This document shows positions 22,801 through 31,205 of a DNA stretch of 64,000 bases, in pieces. Within the stretch, counting starts at the first letter, position 1; each line of letters starts with the position of its first letter. Below the pieces are notes generated by a model. The model saw only the letters and a list, made by a program, of their open reading frames with translations, did not search any database and was not told the DNA's origin. Origin of the DNA: Mesorhabditis belari (lineage: Eukaryota > Nematoda > Chromadorea > Rhabditida > Rhabditidae); NCBI GenBank assembly GCA_958450365.1, contig CAUEEP010000735.1, positions 1,851,001 through 1,915,000 of the forward strand. The letters run 5' to 3'. The position numbers were made by a program, and so were the translations under genes.

Positions 22801-23937
22801 TTGATTCAGTGGTTTGGGATTGGGAGAGTAGAGACGACTCCACGGCAGCTGTCGGCAGCTCGTTCACATTGCTTTTATACAGAACTTTGGCGTTGGGGTA
22901 CATAGGTGTCTAGCTCAGGTCTACATAGGTGTCTAGCCCATTTCCATACGTGGTGATCTTGATCACGAGATCGTCATGACACAAATAGCAAAGCAAAGCA
23001 AATAGCAAAGCAAAGAAAAATGTCTAAAATAGTGGATCGTTGGAGAGAAGCTGAGCTCATTCGAGAGCTTGTAAAATAAGTTGTATATCTCCGATCGGGA
23101 AACTTTTATGTGATAAATGTAGCCAAGAATTAGGGCTACAATTCTCTATATAACACTTGGTACTTTTGAAATAAATTAGACATTTCCCAGCTAGTTTTCC
23201 AAAATGTTTTGAGAAAGTTTTGAAAAAGTTTTGAGTTGATTGAGTTTTGAGAGCTTGTAAAATGCGTTATATAATTCCAATCGAGAAGTTCTTTGCAGAT
23301 AAATATAGCCAAGATCCAGGGCTTTATTTTTCTATATAACACTTAGCACTTTGGTAATAAAGCAACTTCAAACTTCAAACTCAAACTCTTCCAAAAAAAG
23401 GTGTGAGGTCACGAAAAGTATTACCAAATTAGCCTGAGCCATTTACGAAGAAAATTTTGTGTATAAACCGCTAGTTTGATGCCTTTTGGAGATACCTAAG
23501 CTAATCTTTTTTAATTGCAGAGTTTGGTGCCCGCTCTTGAGGTACCTAAGCTAATCTTTTTAACTACAGAGTTTGGTGGCGCTGCTGACTGCGCCACAGC
23601 GTCCCCAACTAGAAAAACCAACTAGAGAAAACCAGAAAAACATTAAGCCAGAAAAAAGCCCGTTGTTCGTCTGGTTTTAATTGATATTGGATAAATAGAT
23701 GATGATTTTACAAATAGATAAATAGATAATGATTTTACATAGAAAATAAATAGATGATGAATACAAAATTGCGAAGAAATCGAAGAAATTCAACTGCAAA
23801 CCGCGAATCTCAATCTCTTTCCCAAAAGTATTCGTATTTTCCTTTTGTTTTCTTTTTTTCTCTTTAAAACCACAAAAATTTCAGCGCCCCCTCGAATCCG
23901 TGAAACTAATCGTCGAAGATCTGCCCTATGCGGATAG
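7830..23937 (+). CDS. Small single-pass membrane protein, nine exons, unrecognised
   Basis: Hand-built model. Exons: 7830-7934, 15493-15587, 15654-15693, 18432-18560, 18880-18966, 19045-19110, 21008-21130, 21218-21254, 23885-23937. Junction phases agree throughout, giving 244 aa ending at TAG. The N-terminus starts [13 protein letters not shown] and has a HHH run; a hydrophobic segment [15 protein letters not shown] (about residues 53-67) is followed by a basic stretch KRRRRS, typical of a cytoplasmic stop-transfer; then a Pro/Tyr-rich region ([16 protein letters not shown]), then a polar tail ending near [12 protein letters not shown]. Two exon-end donors share GTTGGT. I do not recognise the family. 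Uncertain points: exon 6 could instead run to TAG at 19119, ending the gene early, and exon 4 could read through to TAG at 18581, so the last three exons might belong to another transcript. Intron 1 is about 7.6 kb and packed with repeats. Confidence 0.66.
8020..8112. repeat. CTCAAACTCAAG short tandem repeat
   Basis: Tandem CTCAAACT/CAAGCT units in intron 1 of the membrane-protein gene. Confidence 0.8.
8323..9082. mobile_element. SINE-like tRNA-derived insertion between direct duplications
   Basis: A segment of about 180 bp (starting CTCGCCTAAGTTTAAGATAT) occurs at about 8328-8505 and again at about 8906-9082 in direct orientation. Between them lies a unit with a tRNA-like head (A box TGGCTGACTGGTTAAGTG, B box GGGTTCGAACCCC at 8534-8606) and a more GC-rich unrelated body of about 290 bp ending near CCCCAGTCGG. 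A tRNA-like head plus unrelated body is SINE architecture; the flanking duplication is far longer than a normal target-site duplication. Confidence 0.65.
8534..8606 (+). pseudogene. tRNA-like head of SINE-like element
   Basis: Clear pol III A and B boxes. GCACGTG can pair with CACATGC (one mismatch), but then the T arm is shifted, so a standard cloverleaf is not achieved. Confidence 0.55.
9165..9392. repeat. 17-bp AAGTCAAAGAAGACTTC minisatellite
   Basis: About 13 nearly perfect copies of a 17-mer, itself partly palindromic (GAAGACTTC; AAGTC/GACTT). Followed by a CT-rich tract at 9440-9510. Confidence 0.95.
9710..10640. mobile_element. Foldback element, about 270-bp arms
   Basis: 9710-9990 returns in inverse orientation at 10375-10640 (motifs TAGTTTATAACATTCAT, CTTTTTTTGGTCACTC, ACACTAAACTTGTCCC). 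No transposase is visible. A third, single-arm copy is at 10950-11205. Lies in intron 1 of the membrane-protein gene. Confidence 0.8.
10950..11205. repeat. Solo arm of the 9710 foldback family
   Basis: Same orientation and sequence as 10385-10640 with substitutions; ends near TTATGCATTTACCTAATAG. A short AGCCAAGCC array follows (11210-11250). Confidence 0.75.
12288..12435 (+). mobile_element. LINE 3' end, truncated copy
   Basis: Matches the terminal 140 bp of the element at 13200-13530 (TTTAGATCTAGTGGCTCTTTG through GAATAAAGTATTATTATT). It carries only the last RT codons and the 3' UTR with a TTA-repeat tail. Confidence 0.75.
12420..12482. repeat. GATTAGCAATT short tandem repeat
   Basis: Five copies of an 11-mer directly downstream of the LINE tail. 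Confidence 0.8.
13011..13185. repeat. Perfect 70-bp inverted repeat
   Basis: Arms 13011-13080 and 13116-13185 are exact reverse complements over 70 nt with a 35-nt loop. It sits just after the motif TAGTAGTGCACC, which also marks the ends of the elements at 28590, 29975 and 30340, so it may be a member of that family. Confidence 0.9.
13200..13532 (+). pseudogene. Non-LTR retrotransposon C-terminal RT fragment
   Basis: Encodes FKFKPRSG..., then [19 protein letters not shown] and [14 protein letters not shown], the conserved end of CR1/Jockey-type LINE reverse transcriptases, followed by a short 3' UTR with AATAAAGTATTATTATTAT. It is 5'-truncated. The same family is seen at 12288 (+) and 27228-27713 (-). 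It lies inside intron 1 of the membrane-protein gene. Confidence 0.85.
13945..14215. repeat. GAATTGAAATG 10/11-bp minisatellite
   Basis: Degenerate array of (G)GATTGAAAT units, about 270 bp. A 42-nt stretch at its left edge (ATGCAGATTTGTGTTGATTG...) reappears at 14560-14602. Confidence 0.9.
14690..15372. repeat. Two tandem copies of a palindromic 330-bp repeat
   Basis: 14690-15025 and 15040-15372 are similar. Each is internally palindromic: TATCATTGTACAGA... and AATGATACCAAATA... in the left half mirror CTATTTGGTATCATT and CTGTACAATGATA in the right half. Non-coding; ends just upstream of exon 2 of the membrane-protein gene. Confidence 0.75.
15755..16460. repeat. GC-box repeat family with tRNA-like segment
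   Basis: Multiple inverted units of about 150 bp, each joining AATTTGAGCTTAAAGTTAG to AAGGGGCGGGGCTTATC and to AATGATACCAAGAAT. This is the same family as 21640-22360 (inverted) and 49310-49870. The units sit in introns of three places in two genes. The GGGGCGGGGC core stands out in AT-rich DNA. Confidence 0.8.
16285..16347 (+). pseudogene. tRNA-like remnant
   Basis: GTGCGTTTTGGAATGGTT then B box CAGGTTCGAGTCCC. The D arm is shortened relative to 3003-3076, its relative. An inverted copy is at 21707-21769. Confidence 0.55.
16615..16935. repeat. CTGGCTCTAGTCCTGTCCTAG and CTTGGCTCTAA arrays
   Basis: A roughly 30-bp unit at 16620-16750 grades into 11-bp CTTGGC(T/C)CTAA units at 16780-16930. 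Confidence 0.9.
17430..17690. repeat. 30-bp minisatellite, second block
   Basis: Same unit as at 16620 (CTCTGGCTCTGGCTCTAGTC...), about eight copies, separated from the first block by 500 bp of unique sequence. Confidence 0.92.
17790..17995. repeat. TCTAGATTAGCTGGATTACGG repeat
   Basis: Irregular array of GTCTAGATTA / GCTGGATTACGGTATTCA units. It is followed at 18090-18175 by AAACTCATTTAAA units just upstream of exon 4 of the membrane-protein gene. Confidence 0.8.
18648..18721 (+). pseudogene. tRNA-like sequence
   Basis: A box TAGCTCATTGATAGAGCA and B box TGGTTCGAATCCAGG with a good T stem. The anticodon region is AAGCTTTAAGC-like and the acceptor pairs poorly. It begins 70 bp past exon 4 of the membrane-protein gene. 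Confidence 0.5.
19267..19596. repeat. Interstitial telomere-like (TTAGGC)n array
   Basis: About 330 bp of TTAGGC with TTAGAC, TTTAGG and TTAAGC variants. TTAGGC is the nematode telomere repeat. It lies between exons 6 and 7 of the membrane-protein gene. Confidence 0.9.
19841..20083. mobile_element. MITE-like element with inverted ends
   Basis: The left end ACAGTACTGGACAATGAAAA with ATGACATTAGAAAATCG is mirrored by CGATTTTCTAATGTCATTG and TCCAGTATTGTAC. Inside is a second short inverted pair (AAGTGTTAGATAATT / GACACTTATGATC). No coding content. Confidence 0.75.
20395..20870. repeat. Palindromic repeat, AGTGTTATATAGAGAATTG family
   Basis: Two direct units (20398-20560, 20578-20690) followed by an inverted unit (20670-20815). 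Another copy is at 23060-23480, including the same ATTTACGAAGAAAATCTTGTG tail. Within introns of the membrane-protein gene. Confidence 0.75.
21490..21660. repeat. CTATCGTACTCTATCGTAAT decamer repeat
   Basis: Tandem 10-mers between exons 8 and 9 of the membrane-protein gene. Confidence 0.88.
21707..21769 (-). pseudogene. tRNA-like remnant, inverted copy
   Basis: Minus-strand counterpart of 16285-16347, with B box GGTTCGAGTCCC read on the minus strand. Confidence 0.5.
22148..22262. repeat. 15-bp CCAAGCCAAGGCCAAG satellite
   Basis: About seven copies inside the GC-box repeat copy. Confidence 0.92.
23060..23480. repeat. Copy of the 20395 palindromic repeat
   Basis: Repeats GAGAGCTTGTAAAAT, AATATAGCCAAGATCC and CTATATAACACTT blocks of 20578-20890. 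Confidence 0.75.
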
Positions 23938-23939
23938 TG

Positions 23940-24065
23940 AAAACAAATATTGAAGGATATTGAAGGCTATCAAAGGCAATCAAAGGCTATTAAAGGCTAT
24001 CAAAGGCTATCAAAAGCTATTAAAGAATCTCAAAGGCTATCAAAGAATATTAAAGTTTCTAGCTT
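23940..24065. repeat. CTATCAAAGGCTATTAAAGG repeat
   Basis: 10-bp units directly after the predicted stop codon of the membrane-protein gene. Confidence 0.85.
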
Positions 24066-24299
24066 CCATTTGGCACTTTCTGATATGATTTTAGCTTATT
24101 TTAGCTTATTTTAGCTTATCAGCGCTAAATCTGAGTGTTTTCTTTTGTTGCTTTAGTTTTAAAAGTGAATTGGTTGGTCAATTGGTCAATTAGTTCCGTT
24201 CGTTTGAGAAAAGTGTGGCTTTTTTTGTAAACGCAAGGGATCTAATGCATTGAAAGTGTTTAAATTAACATTTAACATTTAAATTAACAATTTATTAAT

Positions 24300-24990
24300 C
24301 GATTTTAACGCTTTTAAGTTGAAAAAAGTACTTTTAAGCATACTAAAGCCATTTTCTAGCAAACTAAAGCCATTTCCGATTAAACAAAAGCAACTTTTCA
24401 AGTTGAAGAAGTGCTTTTAAGCAGACTAAAGCAACTTCTCAAGTTGAAGAAGTACTTTTAAGCAGAATAAAGCCAATTTTCAAGTTTAAAAAGTACTTTA
24501 TAAGCTAAAAAAAACATTTTCTGGAAAAATAAAGCCACTTTTTAGCAAACTAAAGCCATTTCCGATCAAACAAAAGCCACTTTTTAAGTTGAAAAGGCAC
24601 TTTTAAGCAGAATAAAGCCAATTTTCAAGTTTAAAAAGTACTTTATAGGCTGAAAAAGTGCTTTTTAAGCTAAAAAAATATTTTCTCGCAAACTAAAGCC
24701 ACTTTTTCGCAAGCCAGAGCCATTCCCGATCAAACAAAAGCCACTTTTCAAGTTGAAAAAGTACTTTTTAAGCTCAAAAAAGCACTTCCTGGCAAACTAA
24801 AGCCACTTTTTAGCAAGCCAAAGCCATTTCCGATCAAGCAAAAGCCACTTTTCATGTTGAAAAAGTACTTTTTAAGCTCAAAAAAGCACTTCCTGGCAAA
24901 CTAAAGCCACTTTCTAGCAAGCCAGAGCCATTTCCGATCAAGCAAAAGCCACTTTTTAAGTTGAAAAGAGCACTCACTCCGATCAGTTTG
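24300..24990. repeat. AAAGCCACTTTTTAAGTTGAA repeat array
   Basis: About 690 bp of irregular higher-order repeat. Sub-units: ACTAAAGCCA, TTTCCGATCAAACAAAAGCC, AAGTTGAAAAAGTACTTTT. No coding potential. Confidence 0.9.
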
Positions 24991-25439
24991 AAGTCATTAA
25001 TCCATTTTAAGTTTTACAACAAAAAAAGTCGGAATTTTGAGTTAGTTTTGAGACAAATTTCAAATGAAAATTCAAAGGAAAGACGAAAATTCTGAAGTTT
25101 TTGTGCGTTTCATGCGTTTTGTGCGTTTTGTGGGCTTCTTTTTTCTTTTTCTTTGTCGTGCCTTATTGTTTATTTGCTCATCTATCATATTTAACCAAAA
25201 AAAAATTTAACCAAAAGAGAAAATTGCCATAAATTCTTGAAAAATCTCATAATTTTGTGTCAAATACTAACGTAGATTTCGCTCGTTTCGTTCTTTGAAG
25301 TGAATTTGTGGAAACGTCAGCTCTTGGTGCACTGAATTCTTAGAAATCAATCAAGCTTTCTTTAGAAATCAATTCTTTTTAGCAATCCAGTGGAAAGGGA
25401 AAGTTTCCAGTCCAATAGAAAGAGTTTTTTGATAAAAAT

Positions 25440-25833
25440 TGAGCAAAAAGTACATGAAAAGGGCTCTGTTTAGATGTACTTTCTGTTTGGAAATGTACTC
25501 TGTTTGGAATTGTACTCTTTCTGGAGGTAGACTCTTTCTAGTAATGTACTCTTTCAACATTCAACCGATCCTTCGGGCCCGGTGCACTTGTTGTCTGTAT
25601 GTAGCCCAGCGCTGAATCCCTCGGCTTTTAGTCGCGGGGAAATGTAGCGTATAGGTGCGGCTATCCGGCGCCATCACTTACTCAAAGTCCCTTTGACTGG
25701 GGCTATAGATCAGAGAAGGTGCAAGTCCTGTACGAGTGGTGACGGAGTCGGTCGGTCGTTCCTTGGAGTCGGGTTGCCTGAGAACGCAGCCTTAAGCGGG
25801 TGGTAAACTTCATCTAAGGCTAAATATGGCTAC

Positions 25834-25870
<37 letters not shown>

Positions 25871-26850
25871 CAAAGGACTTCGAAGAGAGAGTTAAAGAGT
25901 GCGTGAAACCACTGGAGTCGAAACGTCGAAGAGTCGACGTAACGAGGCAACATTCAACCGATCCTTCGGGGCCCGGTGCACTTGTTGTCTGTATGCGCTG
26001 AGTGCGTTGATTGTGCGCGTCGAACCGGTACGTGTTGCCCACTTATGTGGTGTCTTGCGTGTCGGGGAGACGTGTCACGACTAGCGTGATTCGGTGTGCA
26101 AGTCGATCACCTATCCGACCCGTCTTGAAACACGGACCAAGGAGTCTTGCGTATGCGCGAGTCATTGGGTGGAAAACCTAAAGGCGCAATGAAAGTAAAG
26201 ACCGCATAAAGCACATGAAAAGGGCTCTGTTTAGGTGTACTTTCTGTTTGGAAATGTACTCTTTCTGGAGATGTACTGTTTCTAGAAATGTACTCTTTCT
26301 AGAAATGTACTCTTTCTGGAGATGTACTCTTACTGGAGATGTACTCTTTCTGGAAACGTACTCTTTCTGGAGATGTACTCTTACTGGAGATGTACTCTTT
26401 CTGGAAACGTACTCTTTCTGGAGATGTACTCTTTCTAGAAATGTACTCTTTCTGGAAATGAACTCTTCTACTTTACTTCTAGCACATTAAGCTTTACAAT
26501 TTCCCTTTCATAGTCAATTCAGTGCACTAGAAAGCGTGTGTTTACATGATTTAAGCATAAAGTACATAAAAAGGGATCTGTTTAGGTGGACTTTGTGCTT
26601 AAAATTAGAAATTTACTCTTTCTGTTGGAGATTTACTCTTTCTGTTTGAAGATTTACTCTTTCTAACACGTAAAGTACATGAAAATGGATCTGTTTTGAT
26701 GTACTTTCTGTTAGAAAATGTACTCTTCCTGGAAAGGTACCCTTTCTGTTTGATTTCTGTTTGATTTCTGTTTGAAAATGTACTCTTTCTAGCAAAAAAT
26801 GTACTCTCTAGCAAAAAATGTACTTTCTCTAGCACATTAAACTTTCCAAT
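25440..26850. repeat. AAATGTACTCTTTCTGG array interrupted by rDNA
   Basis: Blocks at 25440-25556, 26205-26475 and 26560-26835 each start near AAAGTACATGAAAAGGG(C)TCTG and continue as 17-bp GTACTCTTTCTGGAGAT units. Two blocks are followed by CATTAARCTTTMCAATTTCCC and AGTGCACYAGAAAG. The rDNA segment separates the first two blocks. Confidence 0.88.
25557..26208 (+). rRNA. Partial 28S rRNA gene fragment, rearranged
   Basis: The GC-rich segment matches the conserved 5' part of eukaryotic large-subunit rRNA around D1-D3: TAAGCGGGTGGTAAACT, CATCTAAGGCTAAATATGG, ACCGATAGCGAACAAGTACC, GTGAGGGAAAGTTG, AGAGAGTTAAAGAGTGCGTG, then after the variable D2 part GACCCGTCTTGAAACACGG, GCGAGTCATTGGGTGGAAAA and CCTAAAGGCGCAATGAAAGT. 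Both the start and the rest of 28S are absent. A 44-bp D2 segment (ATTCAACCGATCCTTCGGG...) is present twice, at 25557-25600 and about 25950-25994, so the fragment is internally rearranged: 25600-25760 also carries rRNA-type sequence out of normal order. It cannot be a working rRNA gene; it is a dispersed rDNA copy. Confidence 0.88.
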
Positions 26851-27033
26851 TTCCCTTTCATACTCAATTCAGTGCACCAGAAAGTGTGTGTTTACAAAAT
26901 GAAAGCAAAAATTAGCAAATTTCTTTCGTTTTCTTTCGTTTTTCGTTTTTTTTTTGCGGGTTTTTTCTATTGTTTTCAAGTTTTTTCTATGAAAAAATCA
27001 ACTTTTAAATCAAATTTTTTCCGTGAAATTATT

Positions 27034-27935
27034 TTGTCAACTTTTTCAGTGTCAATATTTCAGTTTTTGCTTTTTCTTTTTGTATTTTCTTTTTCTTAAT
27101 TCATTCCATTACATTTTGAAATTCATGTAATAAAGATTTAAATAGAAAAAAAAAAAAAAAAAAAATTAAAATTCAAGATTTTTTAGCAATAATTCAATCA
27201 ATATATCAATTGGAATAATAATAATACTTTATTCAAACGATAAAGTGAAAGAAATGATAGAGAAATGCACAGTGATACTTAATCATACAATACATACTGA
27301 AATCAATAAGCCAATTACTTACGGCAAAGAGCCACTAGATCTAAAGCATCGATACGTTTCTTGAATATGAAAAGCGACTGAATTTCTCGTATGTCGTTTG
27401 GGAGCAAGTTCCATAATCTAGCGGCTCTAACGGGAAATGAATTTGATAAAGAGGCATTGGAAGCAAAGGGAATTTGCAAAAGGAATGAGCCACTTCTGGG
27501 CCCTGACCGCGGTTTAAATTTGAAAAAGTCTATAAACAAAGGGCTAATCTGTTTACTACGGAGGATTTTGAAAGTTTCGACTAAATCAATGACAAAGCGA
27601 CGATGCTGTAAAGTTTTTAGTTCAAAAAAAGCAAGTCTCTCCTCATAAGTAAAGCTAGAATATTTAGAATAGTCAATTTTCCATAAAGCGACTTTTGTGA
27701 ACCTCCTCTGAATTTTCTTTTCAACTTTTTCAGTGTCAATATTCAGTTTTTTGCTTTTTCTTTTTGTATTTTCTTTTTCTTAATTCATTCCATTACATTT
27801 TGAAATTCATGTAATAAAGATTTAAATAGAAAAAAAAGAGAATTGTTACAAAAAAAAAAACAAAAAAAAAACAAAACAAAAAATTAAAATTCAAGATTTT
27901 TTAGCAATAATTCAATCAATACATCAATTGGAATC
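27034..27935. repeat. Direct duplication flanking a LINE fragment
   Basis: 27034-27215 and 27715-27935 share TCAACTTTTTCAGTGTCAAT, TTCATTCCATTACATTTTG, GTAATAAAGATTTAAATAG, a poly-A stretch and AATTCAAGATTTTTTAGCAA in the same order. The LINE fragment lies exactly between them. Confidence 0.85.
27228..27713 (-). pseudogene. LINE reverse transcriptase C-terminal fragment
   Basis: The minus-strand frame is open for about 133 codons (27713 to the stop at 27315) and reads [80 protein letters not shown]. These are hallmarks of the RT-distal region of CR1/Jockey-type non-LTR elements. The 3' UTR ends in AATAATAAT-type tail repeats (27225-27240 on the + strand). It is 5'-truncated, the usual outcome of target-primed insertion, and has no frameshift, so it is younger than the other copies. 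Confidence 0.88.
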
Positions 27936-28123
27936 AAAAAAAAATTGAAAAACCTTTTGTGGAAACTTTTTCTGAACTTTATTTTCAAACAAAACTAGCG
28001 TATTGCCGTTTTTTTAATGCCGAAAATTTGATTATGCGGCCTTGATATTGCATGAATTCCATTTAAACAAGGAATTCAAAAAAAGGAAAGAATTTATAAT
28101 GAAATTTGCTTTCTAATAGTCTA

Positions 28124-28548
28124 CAGGGTGCGGCAGAATTATAGGTGCATGACATAAAGACGGAAAACGAGCCTTCGCTCTTGACTTCATTGCATTCAAC
28201 GAGTGGCCCCCAAGCTCCCCAGACCTCAATCCATTGGATTTCTCGGTCTGGTCTGTTCTTGAAGCCGAGGCCTGTCAGAAACCTCACAAAAACCTCGAAA
28301 GTTTGAAGAAATCTCTCTTGAAAGCCTGGGAGGGTCTGGACGCCGCCTACTTGGTCGCCACGGTCGACGCCTTTCCCAAGCGACTCAAGTCTTGCATCGA
28401 CGCCAAAGGAGGAAGATTCGAATATGATCAATAAAAGTTGTTAATTTAAGTTCAATAAATATGTTAAAACTGTTTTTGTGGCAAATTTTTCGTTTTTTGG
28501 TCATATTCCAATGGAACTTCTCTGCACCTATAATTCTGCCGCACCCTG
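28124..28548 (+). mobile_element. Internally deleted Tc1/mariner element
   Basis: Inverted ends CAGGGTGCGGCAGAATTATA...TATAATTCTGCCGCACCCTG flanked by TA on both sides (28122-28123, 28549-28550), the standard Tc1/mariner target duplication. Inside (28160-28434, +) is the C-terminal third of the transposase: DFIAFNEWPPSSPDLNPLDF with the third catalytic acidic residue, then LEAEACQKPHKNLESLKKSL, then AFPKRLKSCIDAKGGRFE and a stop. The DNA-binding and first catalytic parts are deleted. Confidence 0.92.
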
Positions 28549-28848
28549 TATTTTCTTTAAAGCTACCCCAAGCCAGATTTTAATACCGTATTCTCTCTAA
28601 TAGTAGTGCACCATAAGCGTCGTCTAAATTCCTCGAAATCTCGCAAACCGCTTATCAGAACCTATCGATGTGGGGTCGGAAAATGTAGCTGACGAGGAGA
28701 TCTAGTGGGGGATTAGAGTATCGAGCTTCTGTGAAAACTTTGGGAGCCGTAAAATAGTCACCAACTCGCCTCGCCTGGGTGCACTACTCTTGGAGAAAAT
28801 ACGGGATTTCTTTTCTCATTAATCCCATCGAAATCTTTCTCTTTCAGT

Positions 28849-29038
28849 TACGAGAAAGCAAAGGTTCACGATCGGAAAAGTTGCTAATGCGGCAGGTTTG
28901 ATCAATGAATCGATTCTTGATCAATTGATCAAGAATCACAAAGCAATTGACAATTCAGATGATTTCCTTTCGGTCGATAACTTTCACGAAAAAGATTGGC
29001 TCTTGTTCATAGCTGATGTTGAGTTGACGTCTAGTTGA
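28849..29038 (+). pseudogene. Exon-like segment, copy 1, inside IR element
   Basis: Preceded by TTTCTCTTTCAG, a strong nematode acceptor. Frame 2 reads TRKQRFTIGKVANAAGLINE then SILDQLIKNHKAIDNSDDF and continues to a stop at 29036-29038. Product unknown. Its near-copy at 29734-29931 is inverted. Confidence 0.45.
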
Positions 29039-29477
29039 CGGATTTCTAGCTTTTGGCTATTGTATTTTCATGATTTTATATATTTGATGATGTATTTGAC
29101 TTGTATTTGCATCTCATTTTGGTGCTAAAATGTCACGGTTACATTTGAACATTTCCTTGAGAGTTGTTGCGCGATATGCGCTTGCCTGACTTCGAGAGTC
29201 GATTGCTGAACGGAAACCTCGCGATCTGGCCATATAAATAAGTAAGTTTAAAAGAAAACAAATAGAAATACATTAAAGAAAAAGAAAAAGGAAAAGAGGC
29301 TGTTATCTGTTCTTGATTTAACAGAAAATTACAGAAATTAGCTTTTCAAAGCTTTTCAAACAGAAGCAATTGCTTTTCTAAATTCTAGCCTCTGAAGCAA
29401 CTTCATATAATAATATGTTAATCACATTGACAAGCTATAAAATAACATGTTTTATTTGATTTATTATGCAACTAATA

Positions 29478-29700
29478 AACTCGAGCATCAATTCTTATCG
29501 AAATATTGCTTGTTGTTGTCATTCTTTCCAAGGGTTTAATCATTTTTGTCGATTTTTTCACTCCTTTCGGTTTCTTTAGAAATAAAAGATTCAAAATGCT
29601 AAAACTTTGCTATTCTTTTATAAATCAATCCTTTTACCTAATACTAACTGTATACATAACCGTGATCAAAAATTCGAGCATGTTAAAGAAGAAATTTTGA
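29478..29700 (+). CDS. Hydrophobic C-terminal-like ORF (two TM segments)
   Basis: Open frame after TAA at 29476, reading IEILLVVVILSKGLIIFVDF, a basic loop FFRNKRFKMLK, then SFINQSFYLILTVYITVIKN and ending SSMLKKKF. Two membrane segments and a short basic tail resemble TM6-TM7 of nematode serpentine receptors, but no family motif proves it. There is no clear upstream partner on this strand. The five-exon membrane gene at 31646-34448 (opposite strand) lacks exactly such an end. Confidence 0.3.
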
Positions 29701-29733
29701 GCATTTGTGCCGAAGAGTAAAATGACGATGATT

Positions 29734-29931
29734 TCAAGGGCACAACAGAGAACTGTGTTCGTGAAAGTTATTGAAGAAGAGGAAATCATCTGAATTGTGA
29801 ATTGCTTTGTGATTCTTGATCAATTGATCAAGAATCGATTCATTTATCAAACCTGCCACATTAGCAGCTTTTCCGATCGTGAACTTTTGCTTTCTCGTAA
29901 CTGAAAGAGAGATTTCGATGGGATTAAACAA
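29734..29931 (-). pseudogene. Exon-like segment, copy 2, inverted
   Basis: Minus strand reads SVTRKQKFTIGKAANVAGLI then NESILDQLIKNHKAIHNSDD, with an upstream TCTCTTTCAG-like acceptor (minus). Most differences from copy 1 are substitutions; the 3' end diverges and has no early stop. Confidence 0.45.
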
Positions 29932-30329
29932 CGAGACTTTCCTTGAAAAAAGGAAACGGTTTTACCTTTTCCGTACCCTCCCTAATAGTAGTGCAATCCG
30001 GCGACCCGAGTTGGTGACTATTTTACGGCTTCCAAAGGCTTCCAAAGCTTCCCAGAAGCTCAACACTCAAATCCCCCACTAGATCTCATCGTCAGCTACA
30101 TTTTCCGACCTACATCAATAGGTTTTGATAAGCGGTTCTCGAGATTTCGAGGAATTTAGACGACGCTTATGGTGCGCTACTATTAGAGAGAATACGGTAG
30201 ATGGCGTAGATATTTAATGGACAAGGGAAGGTTCTGATATCTTGATTTAATGGACAAGGGAAGGTTGAGCCGGTCAAATGCTACGCAACCTATACCATTC
30301 GACGCAGAATTTTATGCTGATTCCAAATA

Positions 30330-30560
30330 TACTTTCTCTAATAATAGTGCACCCAAGGGAGTCGAGTTGGTGACTATTTTACGACTTCCAAAGTTTTCCC
30401 AGAAGCTCAACACTCAAATCCCCCACTAGATCTCATCATCAGCTACATTTTCCGACCCCACATCAATAGGTTTTGATAACCGGTTCTCGAGATTTCGAGT
30501 AATTAAGGCGACTACTATTAGACAATTTAGGCGACTACTGCACTACTATTAGAGAGAATA
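30330..30560. repeat. Extra arm of the 28590 IR element
   Basis: Same orientation as 29975-30195 (GAGTTGGTGACTATTTTACG, CCCACTAGATCTCAT), preceded by TTCGACGCAGAATTTTATGC shared with 60555. Confidence 0.75.
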
Positions 30561-30574
30561 TGGTATTAACTAAC

Positions 30575-30725
30575 TACGAAACTGCCTTTAAAGAAACTAG
30601 ACTAAGCAGACTAGCTTTAATATTGATTTTAGAAAGTAGGAACTAGAGCAAGTTTGCGTCTAGGCTTGACTGAAGCCAAGCAAGATGCTAGACTTAAACT
30701 TGCTCTAGTTCCTACTTTCTAATTC
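30575..30725. repeat. Short palindrome, CTAGAGCAAGTTT arms
   Basis: GAAAGTAGGAACTAGAGCAA at about 30635 is mirrored by TTGCTCTAGTTCCTACTTTC at about 30700, within a larger imperfect inverted repeat. Confidence 0.75.
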
Positions 30726-31205
30726 CTACTAGTCTTAGTCTACCCACTTCCACCCAAAAATACTTTTACAATCTGTTAAATGCAGATCTCTTCTTTCTAT
30801 ATATATTTACAGGATTCTTGTTTGTTTAATAAGCTCATTTATTAATAATTCGATCACTTTTCAGAAAGCCAATCATAACTCCTCTCAAATTTAACATTTT
30901 TTTTACTTTCTCTTTTCAGTTTTTAAAACTATAAACATTTTCTAATAGTTTAACAAGATTACGAGTATAACTTTAGCTCTCAAGCTAGCCAAAAACTTAG
31001 GTAATTAAATTGAAAAGGATATAAAAATCAAAACCAAGCTTTTTTTGCTTCTTATATTAAAAAGTCATGTGCCAAAAGCTCAGCGATTACGTAAACATTT
31101 AAATTTTCATCTTTTTGCTTAAAAATATGGCTTCTGGCGGAGGTTTTCCGTTTTTTTTTTACAAGAAACAAGTGGATTGCACTATAGTCTAACCCAGGTT
31201 TGATC

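Larger units (their letters stand above)
28590..30200. mobile_element. Long inverted-repeat element carrying exon-like copies
   Basis: About 210-bp inverted arms at 28590-28803 and 29975-30195 (TCTCTAATAGTAGTGCACC; TAGTCACCAACTCG; GATCTAGTGGGGGATT). Just inside each arm is an inverted copy of an exon-like segment (28849-29038 +; 29734-29931 -). A third arm is at 30330-30560. No transposase is recognised. Confidence 0.75.
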
